From NCBI GenBank assembly GCA_016790385.1, contig JAEUNV010000611.1, positions 1-10,315 on the forward strand: a DNA stretch of 10,315 bases, given 5' to 3'. A program made the translations under genes and the position numbers. Position 1 is the stretch's first letter. Each line of letters begins with the position of its first letter. The notes under the pieces were generated by a model, which did no database searches, was not told where the DNA came from, and saw nothing but the letters and a program-made list of their open reading frames with translations. The stretch is from Zoogloea sp. (GTDB lineage Bacteria > Pseudomonadota > Gammaproteobacteria > Burkholderiales > Rhodocyclaceae). Positions 1-5,845 of this stretch are shown here, piece by piece.

Positions 1-579
1 AACGACGCTCTTGGCGCCCTGCGCATCAAGCTTGGCCACGAAAAGGGCTTCGTCAACGGCAAGGCCTGGGAGCCCCTGTGGGTTGTCGATTTCCCCATGT
101 TCGAATACGACGACGAGGACAAGCGCTGGACGGCTTGCCACCACCCCTTCACCAGCCCCAAGGACGAGCACCTCGATCTCCTCACCTCAGATCCCGGCAA
201 ATGCCTCGCCAAGGCTTACGATCTGGCCCTCAACGGCTGGGAGATCGGCGGCGGCTCGGTGCGTATCCACCGTGCAGAGGTACAGGAAAAGGTGTTCACT
301 GCCCTCAACATCGGCCCTGAGGAGCAACAGGCGAAGTTCGGCTTTCTCCTGGATGCGCTGCGTTATGGCGCGCCACCCCATGGCGGTCTGGCCTTCGGTC
401 TTGACCGCATCGTCACCATGATGACCGGCGCCGAGTCGATTCGTGACGTGATCGCCTTCCCCAAGACCCAGCGCGCCCAGTGCCTGCTCACCGACGCACC
501 TTCGCCGGTGGACGAGAAGCAGTTGCGCGAACTGCACATCCGCCTACGCCAGAAAGCGGTGGAAACGCCCGCAGGCTGA
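1..579 (+). CDS. aspS: Aspartyl-tRNA synthetase, C-terminal part (5' end outside window)
   Basis: This is the last 192 codons of a class II aminoacyl-tRNA synthetase that charges tRNA with aspartate in the cytoplasm. The frame is open from base 1, so the gene starts upstream of the window. Recognisable AspRS segments are the stretch ending [11 protein letters not shown], then [13 protein letters not shown], the [15 protein letters not shown] strand, and class II motif 3 as [11 protein letters not shown], whose Arg contacts ATP in this family. The C-terminus (residues after LLTDAPSPV) matches the usual AspRS tail in character and length. A strong terminator follows 22 bp after the stop, so aspS ends its transcription unit here. 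The fold assignment is secure. Whether the enzyme is discriminating or also charges tRNA-Asn cannot be judged, because the anticodon-binding domain is outside the window. Confidence 0.96.
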   Translation, partial: NDALGALRIKLGHEKGFVNGKAWEPLWVVDFPMFEYDDEDKRWTACHHPFTSPKDEHLDLLTSDPGKCLAKAYDLALNGWEIGGGSVRIHRAEVQEKVFTALNIGPEEQQAKFGFLLDALRYGAPPHGGLAFGLDRIVTMMTGAESIRDVIAFPKTQRAQCLLTDAPSPVDEKQLRELHIRLRQKAVETPAG

Positions 580-601
580 CCAACCCAAGTCGGCAGCACA
601 C

Positions 602-633
602 AAGGCGAACGGCCGAGCCGTTCGCCTTTTTCT
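602..633 (+). terminator. Intrinsic terminator of aspS
   Basis: A perfect 12-bp stem (602-613 paired with 617-628, AAGGCGAACGGC against its complement) closes a 3-nt loop CGA and runs into a T-rich tract (TTTTTCTTTT region from 627). It lies 22 bp after the aspS stop and is a canonical rho-independent terminator. It separates aspS from the downstream receiver/TPR gene. Confidence 0.93.
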
Positions 634-707
634 TTTCCGACCACCTCAAGATTGCCGCCCCCGCGCCGTTTCCAAGGCTGTTCCTACGTACTTTTCGCCC
701 ACCATCC

Positions 708-2324
708 GTGACAGACCTCGGCGCCGTTTCCGCCCTCATCGTCGAAGCCAATCCGTCGATGCGGACCCAGCTTCGCAACATGCTGAACACGAGCGGGATC
801 GCCAAGGTCCAGTTTGCGGTGACAGCGGGTGTCGCCGTGCGCAAGCTCCGCGACAACCGCTTCGACCTGATTCTCTGCGAATACCACATCGGTGACGGGC
901 AGGACGGCCAACATCTCCTTGAAGATCTGCGCCACAACAGCATCATTCCGCTCTCAACCCTCTTCATCATCGTCACGGGTGAGCGGCAGTACGAACGGGT
1001 GGTCAGCGCAGCCGAACTGGCCCCCAACGATTACATCCTCAAGCCCTTTGCTGCCGACACCCTTCACGACCGCATTGTCCGTGCCCTGGACAAGCGCGAA
1101 GCCTTTCTGCCCATATACAGCCTGATCGAACTGGGCAACGCTCCCGATGCGATCGCCCGCTGTGCGAAGGCGGAAGAGTCCTACCCCCAGTGGTCGACCG
1201 ACTTCATGCGCCTGCGCGCCGAGTTGTACATCGCAAGCGGAAATGCCAATGAAGCGCAGCGCCTCTACGAAAAAATCCTCGAGGGCCGGAGCATCCCCTG
1301 GGCGCGCCTTGGCCTGGCCAAGGCCCTTTTCATGCAGAAGCGCTACGCCGAGGCGGAAGACACCCTGCAATCCTTGGTCAATGAGAACGAACTCTTTGTG
1401 GATGCCTACGACTGGCTGTCGCGCACCCGGGAGGCCGCTGGCGAGATTGAATCAGCCCGCAGCATCCTGTCCAATGCAGCGCTCCTGTCACCCCATCGCG
1501 TCGGGCGGCTGCGCAGACTGGGCGAATTGTCCATTGAGATCGGAGACCATGAGGAAGCGGAGAAGGTATTGTCCGAGGTTGTCCGCAAGGGCAAGTACTC
1601 CGATTTCCGCGACCCGGAAGATCATGTGCGCCTGCTCCAGGCCCAGCTCGGGCGTGGCGATACGGTCCAGGCCGAGGCCACCCTCCGCGATCTCGAGCGC
1701 TCCATGGCCGGCCTTTCCAAAACACGCTCATGCTCCAATCTGTCGAGCGTCCTCCTGCATGTAAAGAAGGGCAACACGGAAAAGGCCGCCGAAGGGATCA
1801 AGGCGCTCTTCTCCGAACCGGACAATGCCCAACCCCTGTCCCTCAAGCTCAAGAGTGAACTCGCTCGCGCCTGCTTTGCCACCAATATGGATCAGCATGG
1901 CGCCGAAGTCGTCCTCGACATCATGCGCAACGCACCCGATGCGCGCACCCTGGCCGGCACGCAGGCCCTTCTGAAGGAGGCGGGTAAGGCAGAGCTGGGG
2001 GAGCAATTGGCCAAGCAGATGGACTCGGAGGTAAAAGACCTCGTCGCCGAGGGTGCCCGCAAGGCCCAGGGGGGCGACTACGAAGGGGCTGTGCATTTCA
2101 TGCTGAGCGCCGTGCGCAAGATGCCCGGCAATGTGCACGTGCTCTTCAATGCCACCCTGGCCCTGCTCAAGTACATCGAAAACTGCGGCTGGAACGAGCG
2201 CTTTGCCGCCCAGGCCCGCGACCTCATGGAACGCGCCCGCAAGCAGGACCCGGGCAACGCCCGCCTCCCGGCCTTGACGGCCTTCTACTACAACCTGCTC
2301 AAGAAATACGGGATTCAGCCCTGA
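708..2324 (+). CDS. Receiver-domain protein with TPR repeats (atypical response regulator)
   Basis: A 538-residue cytoplasmic protein. Residues about 6-125 form a CheY-like receiver domain; the rest is helical, with TPR-like repeats at roughly 155-400 (for example around ARLGLAKALFMQKRYAEAE) and again near 435-490 (KAQGGDYEGAVHFMLSAV). Such proteins usually act as signalling adaptors through protein-protein contacts; no DNA-binding or enzymatic output domain is visible. Conserved receiver residues are Thr90 (IVTGE) and Lys112 (YILKPF). The acidic pocket is degenerate: the usual Asp pair is Glu13-Ala14 and the phosphoacceptor is Glu58 in LILCEYHIGDG. I chose GTG 708 because it starts just before the first beta strand. 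An ATG at 759 would cut into the domain, and the longer open frame upstream overlaps aspS and the terminator. The ribosome binding site is weak. Its partner and pathway are unknown. Confidence 0.85.
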   Translation: MTDLGAVSALIVEANPSMRTQLRNMLNTSGIAKVQFAVTAGVAVRKLRDNRFDLILCEYHIGDGQDGQHLLEDLRHNSIIPLSTLFIIVTGERQYERVVSAAELAPNDYILKPFAADTLHDRIVRALDKREAFLPIYSLIELGNAPDAIARCAKAEESYPQWSTDFMRLRAELYIASGNANEAQRLYEKILEGRSIPWARLGLAKALFMQKRYAEAEDTLQSLVNENELFVDAYDWLSRTREAAGEIESARSILSNAALLSPHRVGRLRRLGELSIEIGDHEEAEKVLSEVVRKGKYSDFRDPEDHVRLLQAQLGRGDTVQAEATLRDLERSMAGLSKTRSCSNLSSVLLHVKKGNTEKAAEGIKALFSEPDNAQPLSLKLKSELARACFATNMDQHGAEVVLDIMRNAPDARTLAGTQALLKEAGKAELGEQLAKQMDSEVKDLVAEGARKAQGGDYEGAVHFMLSAVRKMPGNVHVLFNATLALLKYIENCGWNERFAAQARDLMERARKQDPGNARLPALTAFYYNLLKKYGIQP

Positions 2325-2370
2325 GGGCGGACTGCTAAACTGGCGAGTATTGTCTTCGCGCCACGTAGCC

Positions 2371-2748
2371 ATGACCCTCCGCTTTGTCCGCCTTGCCTTT
2401 CTCCTGCTCCTGCTCTTCACCGCTGCCGCCCAGGCCCGGGACTTCCTCGACTGGAGCCGCTCGGAGATTCCGTCGATTGCCGTTGCGGCACTTCCGCCCG
2501 AAGCCCGCGACACCCTCGCCCTGATTCGCCAGGGCGGCCCCTTCCCGTACCGGCGGGATGGCATCGCCTTCCAGAACCGGGAAGGCCGACTGCCCGATGC
2601 CCAGCGCGGCTTCTACCGGGAGTACACGGTCACCACGCCCGGCTCCCGCGACCGGGGCGCCAGGCGCATCGTCACTGGCGGCAGGCCGCCCAGCGTGTTC
2701 TATTACTCCGACGACCATTACCGTAGTTTCCGCCGGATTCACGACTGA
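2371..2748 (+). CDS. Secreted guanyl-specific ribonuclease, barnase/RNase Sa family
   Basis: A 125-residue precursor. Residues 1-22 are a classical Sec signal peptide: Arg-containing N-region, Leu-rich core and an AQA cleavage site, giving a mature protein of about 103 residues. The mature part resembles Streptomyces RNase Sa in conserved blocks: LPPEARDTL, GPFPYRRDGIAFQNRE, FYREYTVTTPG, RGARRIVTG and YYSDDHYRSF. All catalytic residues known in that family are present: Glu84 (general base), Arg95 and Arg99 (phosphate binding) and His116 (general acid). It should therefore be an active endoribonuclease that cleaves after G. No Cys remains in the mature part. A barstar-like inhibitor gene begins 2 bp after its stop. 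ATG 2371 was preferred to the in-frame TTG 2350 because it gives a compact signal peptide; neither start has a good Shine-Dalgarno site. Its role may be nutrient scavenging or attack on competitors; the sequence does not decide. Confidence 0.88.
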   Translation: MTLRFVRLAFLLLLLFTAAAQARDFLDWSRSEIPSIAVAALPPEARDTLALIRQGGPFPYRRDGIAFQNREGRLPDAQRGFYREYTVTTPGSRDRGARRIVTGGRPPSVFYYSDDHYRSFRRIHD

Positions 2749-2750
2749 AC

Positions 2751-3194
2751 ATGAACCCCCCGCAGTTCCTTTCCCTGCTTTCCCGGTCCGAAAGGGCCGG
2801 GCTCTATCACATGCCTTTTGCCGCCGATCTTGCCCTCGAAGAAGCTGCTGAATGTCTCGAATATCCCCTGCACCGGGTCAATCTAGCTCAAGTCACCGAC
2901 AAGGACGCCTTTCTGGAGGTCGTGGGCCAGGCCCTGAGCTTCCCCGAATGGTACGGCCGCAACTGGGATGCCCTGGCAGACTGCCTGACGGATCTGTCGT
3001 GGATGGCTGCGGACGGCTATGTGATCGTCCTGGAGCACAGTGACGCCTTTGCCCAGGCCGCGCCCGCGGATTTTGCAATGGCCCTGTCGATCTTCCAGGA
3101 CGCCGCCGACACTTGGCGCGAGGACGGCGTACCGTTCTGGACTCTGGTGGGGACAAGCGGCGACGGCATGGATTGGTTGCAGGACATGGAATGA
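2751..3194 (+). CDS. Barstar-family ribonuclease inhibitor (immunity protein)
   Basis: A 147-residue cytoplasmic protein without signal peptide. The centre carries the barstar signature FPEWYGRNWDALADCLTDL: Asp73 and Asp77 align with barstar Asp35 and Asp39, which plug the barnase active site, and Trp67 stands where barstar has Tyr29. The protein is longer than the 90-residue Bacillus barstar by an N-terminal extension of about 38 residues, a common form in Proteobacteria. It starts 2 bp after the stop of the secreted RNase gene, so the two are co-translated and form a toxin/inhibitor pair. The inhibitor would neutralise RNase that folds in the cytoplasm before export. Its stop overlaps the start of the Nudix gene (ATGA). 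Family assignment is firm; binding to this particular RNase is inferred from adjacency. Confidence 0.88.
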   Translation: MNPPQFLSLLSRSERAGLYHMPFAADLALEEAAECLEYPLHRVNLAQVTDKDAFLEVVGQALSFPEWYGRNWDALADCLTDLSWMAADGYVIVLEHSDAFAQAAPADFAMALSIFQDAADTWREDGVPFWTLVGTSGDGMDWLQDME

Positions 3195-3670
3195 GCAAAG
3201 CCCCGAAGCAACCCGTATCGGTGCTCGTGGTCATTCATACGTCGAACCTGGACTTTCTGGTGATGGAGCGGGCCGGGGGCGGCGGCCTATGGCAGTCGGT
3301 AACCGGCAGCCGGGAGGGTGACGAGGCTCCTGCCGCCACAGCTCTGCGCGAAGTCGCCGAGGAAACCGGGCTTGCAGCCCCCCCTTCCAGCCTTGTCGAC
3401 TGGCAACTCACCCACCGCTTTCCCATCCTGCCGCGCTGGCGCGCCCGTTACGCCCCGGGCGTCACCCACAACACGGAACACGTCTTCAGCCTGTGCGTGC
3501 CCGCCATCTTCTCGCCCAGCTTGGCGCCCGACGAGCACACTTCCGCCTGCTGGCTTCCCTGGCAGGAGGCCGCCGCGCGGGTCTTCTCATGGACCAACCG
3601 GGACACCATCGGCCTCATTGCCCGCCGCTTCGGCGCAGTGCTGCAGGCAAGGCCGCAATCTTTGCCTTGA
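3191..3670 (+). CDS. nudB: Nudix hydrolase, dihydroneopterin triphosphate diphosphatase type
   Basis: A 159-residue Nudix enzyme. A complete Nudix box occupies residues 39-61 in the pattern G-x5-E-x7-R-E-V-x-E-E-x-G-L (GSREGDE ... LREVAEETGL), which binds the catalytic metal ions. The N-terminal strand (SVLVVIHTSNLDFLVMER) and the later segments HNTEHVFSLCVP and EHTSACWLPWQEA resemble NudB, which removes pyrophosphate from dihydroneopterin triphosphate in folate synthesis. In many betaproteobacteria nudB lies close downstream of aspS, which supports the call; here three genes intervene. ATG 3191 overlaps the barstar stop by 4 bp and implies translational coupling. An upstream in-frame extension would lie inside the barstar gene and was rejected. 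The substrate is inferred from similarity, as Nudix specificity is hard to read from sequence. The 3' end overlaps a gene on the opposite strand. Confidence 0.85.
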   Translation: MSKAPKQPVSVLVVIHTSNLDFLVMERAGGGGLWQSVTGSREGDEAPAATALREVAEETGLAAPPSSLVDWQLTHRFPILPRWRARYAPGVTHNTEHVFSLCVPAIFSPSLAPDEHTSACWLPWQEAAARVFSWTNRDTIGLIARRFGAVLQARPQSLP

Positions 3671-3839
3671 GGCAATCGGGGCAATAACATTGGCCCGCAT
3701 GGGCCTCCGGAACGGCGAGCGCCGGTGGCAGGCTTGCACACCAGCACTCGTCCAGTCCGGCGTTCATGCCACAGGTGAATGCCGCTCCGCATGCCGGACA
3801 GATGTTCGTTGCCGACATCGCCTTCCCTTGTTGTTCCAT
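3615..3839 (-). CDS. Small cysteine-rich CWC-family protein
   Basis: A 74-residue protein with eight Cys packed into about 43 residues: CPAC (14, 17), Cys23, CWC (32-34), CYC (51-53) and Cys56 in CPDC. The CPxCG ... CWC ... CYCPxC layout matches the cysteine-rich CWC family of small proteobacterial proteins, presumed to bind zinc; no function is established to my knowledge. There is no signal peptide or membrane segment. Two starts are possible: the one given, with GGGAG 8 nt upstream, or a start at 3818 (MSATNICPACG) with AAGGG/AGGGA about 5-6 nt upstream. The last 56 bp overlap the end of nudB tail to tail, and the gene is divergent from argB, so it has its own promoter between 3840 and 3976. 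Confidence 0.75.
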   Translation of the reverse strand: MEQQGKAMSATNICPACGAAFTCGMNAGLDECWCASLPPALAVPEAHAGQCYCPDCLKAKIAALPAALRRSGGQ

Positions 3840-3878
3840 ATGTCTGTCTCCCGTTTTCGAGCCGGAGTGTATTACGGC

Positions 3879-3921
3879 CATGCAAACACCCGGAAACGTG
3901 TTCGCGCTTTTTGTTTGCATG
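3879..3921. repeat. Inverted repeat between the CWC gene and argB
   Basis: CATGCAAAC at 3879-3887 and its exact reverse complement GTTTGCATG at 3913-3921 lie in the divergent intergenic region, 34 bp centre to centre (about three helical turns). It could be a pair of operator half sites or a loose hairpin. The right arm sits just upstream of a possible argB -10 element at 3931-3936. Confidence 0.4.
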
Positions 3922-3936
3922 CCCGGTCATTACAAT
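3908..3936 (+). promoter_or_regulatory. Possible sigma-70 promoter of argB
   Basis: TACAAT at 3931-3936 matches the -10 consensus TATAAT at five of six positions and lies 40 bp before the argB start. The region 17 bp upstream (TTTTTG at 3908) is a poor -35 element, so this is a weak candidate that may need an activator or rely on the -10 alone. Confidence 0.35.
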
Positions 3937-3952
3937 CGCGCCTACACCCTAA

Positions 3953-4876
<924 letters not shown>

Positions 4877-4884
4877 GGTAGAAG

Positions 4885-4904
4885 GGGGGCGCAGCACCGC
4901 CCCC
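4885..4904 (+). other. GC-rich hairpin after argB
   Basis: GGGGGCG (4885-4891) pairs with CGCCCCC (4898-4904) around the 6-nt loop CAGCAC, beginning 8 bp after the argB stop. No T-tract follows, so it is not a standard intrinsic terminator. It could protect the 3' end or slow the polymerase between argB and dsbB. Confidence 0.45.
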
Positions 4905-4990
4905 TGCCCGGCCGACAGCACGGCCTCCAACCAATAACACAAGGCAAGCCCGCTACAATGGGCGCCTTCCATTCTGGCGTCCTTCTTCAG

Positions 4991-5494
4991 ATGTTCTCGC
5001 GCATTCCCGTCCGCTTCCTGGGCCTGGCCCTTTTCGCCACATGCGCCGCCTTGCTGGCCGTCGGCCTTTATCTCCAGCACGTCAAGGGGATCGAACCCTG
5101 CCCCATGTGCATCATGCAGCGTTACGCCATGATGGTCTGCGGCGTGCTCGGTCTGATCGCCGGGCTGCACAACCCGCGTGGGCGAGGCATCCTCGTCTAT
5201 GCCGCCCTGCTGACAGTTTCCGCCCTTGCCGGCGCAGGCATCGCTGCCCGCCAATCCTGGATGCAATGGTATCCGCCCGCCGTATCGGAATGCGGGCCGG
5301 GGCTGGAATACATGCTTGAGAGCTTCCCCCTCTCGTCGGCCCTGCCGATGATCTTCCGCGGCGCGGGCGACTGCTCGGCCATCGACTGGACGCTGCTGGG
5401 CCTGACGATCGCCAATTGGTCCTTCCTGGTCTTCATCAGCATTCTTGTCGGCGTCACCATTTTTCTGCTGCAACGCCATAAGAATCAGCGCTGA
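4991..5494 (+). CDS. dsbB: Disulfide bond formation protein B
   Basis: An inner-membrane protein of 167 residues from this start, with four predicted transmembrane helices. It reoxidises periplasmic DsbA and passes electrons to quinone. Both redox pairs are present: Cys37-Pro-Met-Cys40 in EPCPMCIMQRY, with Arg44 next to the quinone site, and Cys101/Cys128 in the second periplasmic loop (SECGPG ... GAGDCSAIDW). This matches DsbB architecture fully. An alternative in-frame ATG at 4958 adds 11 residues (MGAFHSGVLLQ). I prefer 4991 because known betaproteobacterial DsbB proteins begin a few residues before the first helix, and because the 4958 ATG lies inside a possible -10 element (TACAAT 4954-4959). 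Its DsbA partner is not in the window. Neighbouring genes suggest no functional link. Confidence 0.93.
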   Translation: MFSRIPVRFLGLALFATCAALLAVGLYLQHVKGIEPCPMCIMQRYAMMVCGVLGLIAGLHNPRGRGILVYAALLTVSALAGAGIAARQSWMQWYPPAVSECGPGLEYMLESFPLSSALPMIFRGAGDCSAIDWTLLGLTIANWSFLVFISILVGVTIFLLQRHKNQR

Positions 5495-5499
5495 GATTC

Positions 5500-5514
5500 G
5501 CCCCAACCCGGGGC
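5500..5514 (+). other. Short hairpin after dsbB
   Basis: GCCCC (5500-5504) and GGGGC (5510-5514) can pair around a 5-nt loop directly after the dsbB stop. There is no T-tract; it is at most a weak termination or 3'-end structure. It opens the 351-bp non-coding region before nirB, which holds the promoter and leader listed separately. The stretch from 5549 to 5609 shows nothing I can name. Confidence 0.3.
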
Positions 5515-5531
5515 AAGCCGCACCACCCGGG

Positions 5532-5548
5532 TGCATCAACCAAGTGCC
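5532..5548. promoter_or_regulatory. Candidate NtrC enhancer site
   Basis: TGCATC-N5-AGTGCC has the 17-bp geometry of the NtrC site (TGCACC-N5-GGTGCA), with five of six and four of six matches in the half sites. Its centre is about 95 bp upstream of the start expected from the sigma-54 promoter, a normal enhancer distance. It fits nitrogen-limitation control, but degenerate sites of this kind also occur by chance. Confidence 0.4.
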
Positions 5549-5609
5549 TTACACCCCCTCCATACCCGCGCAAGCCGCCAGTACCAAGCATTTCGCAACT
5601 CCGAAAACA

Positions 5610-5625
5610 TGGCACGACGATTGCT
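5610..5625 (+). promoter_or_regulatory. Sigma-54 promoter of the nirB operon
   Basis: TGGCACG-N4-TTGCT matches the RpoN consensus (TGGCACG-N4-TTGCW) at every conserved position. The invariant GG (5611-5612) and GC (5623-5624) are 10 bp apart, as required. The -12 element predicts transcription from about 5636, giving a leader of about 210 nt before nirB. Sigma-54 promoters need an enhancer-binding activator; for nitrate assimilation genes this is usually NtrC. A TATAAA overlaps at 5626 but has no -35 partner. Confidence 0.88.
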
Positions 5626-5642
5626 TATAAAGAATCGTCAAA

Positions 5643-5681
5643 TGCGCAGAATCGGCAACAGCCAGGTTGCTGCACTGCGCA
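5643..5681 (+). promoter_or_regulatory. nirB leader hairpin 1 (hexaloop AGCCAG)
   Basis: A two-part stem. TGCGCA 5643-5648 pairs with 5676-5681. After a GAAT/CAC internal loop, 5653-5659 pairs with 5666-5672 (7 bp with one G-U), closing the 6-nt loop AGCCAG. It begins only about 7 nt after the predicted transcription start. Its place and hexaloop resemble the first stem-loop of ANTAR-controlled leaders, though the G expected at loop position 4 is C here. Confidence 0.55.
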
Positions 5682-5683
5682 TA

Positions 5684-5698
5684 ACCTGAAACTCAGGT
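5684..5698 (+). promoter_or_regulatory. nirB leader hairpin 2
   Basis: ACCTGA (5684-5689) and TCAGGT (5693-5698) are exact complements around a 3-nt loop AAC. This is a small stem between the two larger leader hairpins. Its role is not known. Confidence 0.45.
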
Positions 5699-5705
5699 GC
5701 TTGCG

Positions 5706-5724
5706 CGCCCCATCCCATGGGGCG
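5706..5724 (+). promoter_or_regulatory. nirB leader hairpin 3
   Basis: A perfect 8-bp GC-rich stem (5706-5713 with 5717-5724, CGCCCCAT against its complement) with a tight CCC loop. No T-tract follows, so it is not a classical terminator. It is probably a structural part of the folded leader. Confidence 0.5.
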
Positions 5725-5725
5725 A

Positions 5726-5756
5726 CATGGACGGACCAACGGCGGTCCGCGCCATG
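5726..5756 (+). promoter_or_regulatory. nirB leader hairpin 4 with ANTAR-type hexaloop AACGGC
   Basis: CATGG (5726-5730) pairs with CCATG (5752-5756). After a small bulge, CGGACC (5732-5737) pairs with GGTCCG (5744-5749). The loop 5738-5743 is AACGGC: six bases with A at position 1 and G at position 4, the signature of RNA hairpins bound by ANTAR-domain antiterminators (NasR of Klebsiella nas operon, NasT of Pseudomonas/Azotobacter). GGCGGT (5741-5746) could instead pair with ACCGCC (5787-5792), giving a mutually exclusive fold. Confidence 0.55.
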
Positions 5757-5796
5757 ATCAATGACGATCTCTCCTGTTCGAGGCTTACCGCCCGTT

Positions 5797-5817
5797 CCGG
5801 CAGCTAAGGGCTGCCGG
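5797..5817 (+). promoter_or_regulatory. nirB leader hairpin 5, next to the ribosome binding site
   Basis: CCGGCAGC (5797-5804) pairs perfectly with GCTGCCGG (5810-5817) around a 5-nt loop TAAGG. It is the strongest stem in the leader and ends 19 nt before the nirB Shine-Dalgarno GGAGG (5837-5841). A T-tract is lacking, so it may be an atypical attenuator or affect translation. GACGAT (5763-5768) and ATCGTC (5831-5836) could close an outer stem around it, directly against the Shine-Dalgarno. Confidence 0.5.
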
Positions 5818-5845
5818 CCGGGGAGAATCAATCGTCGGAGGAATC

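Noticed and set aside
480..707. Longer N-terminus for the receiver/TPR protein, starting inside aspS
   Set aside because: It would overlap aspS by 100 bp and cross the aspS terminator; the added residues show no receiver or other domain character.
3113..3190. N-terminal extension of the Nudix protein
   Set aside because: The extension lies inside the barstar gene in another frame, and the ATG at 3191 begins exactly at the first Nudix beta strand.
4954..4959. TACAAT as a dsbB -10 element
   Set aside because: The hexamer is good, but the region 17 bp upstream (CCAATA) is not a -35 element. I used it only as weak support for the 4991 start.
5626..5631. TATAAA as a sigma-70 -10 element before nirB
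   Set aside because: No acceptable -35 lies 16-18 bp upstream, whereas the overlapping -24/-12 element matches sigma-54 fully.
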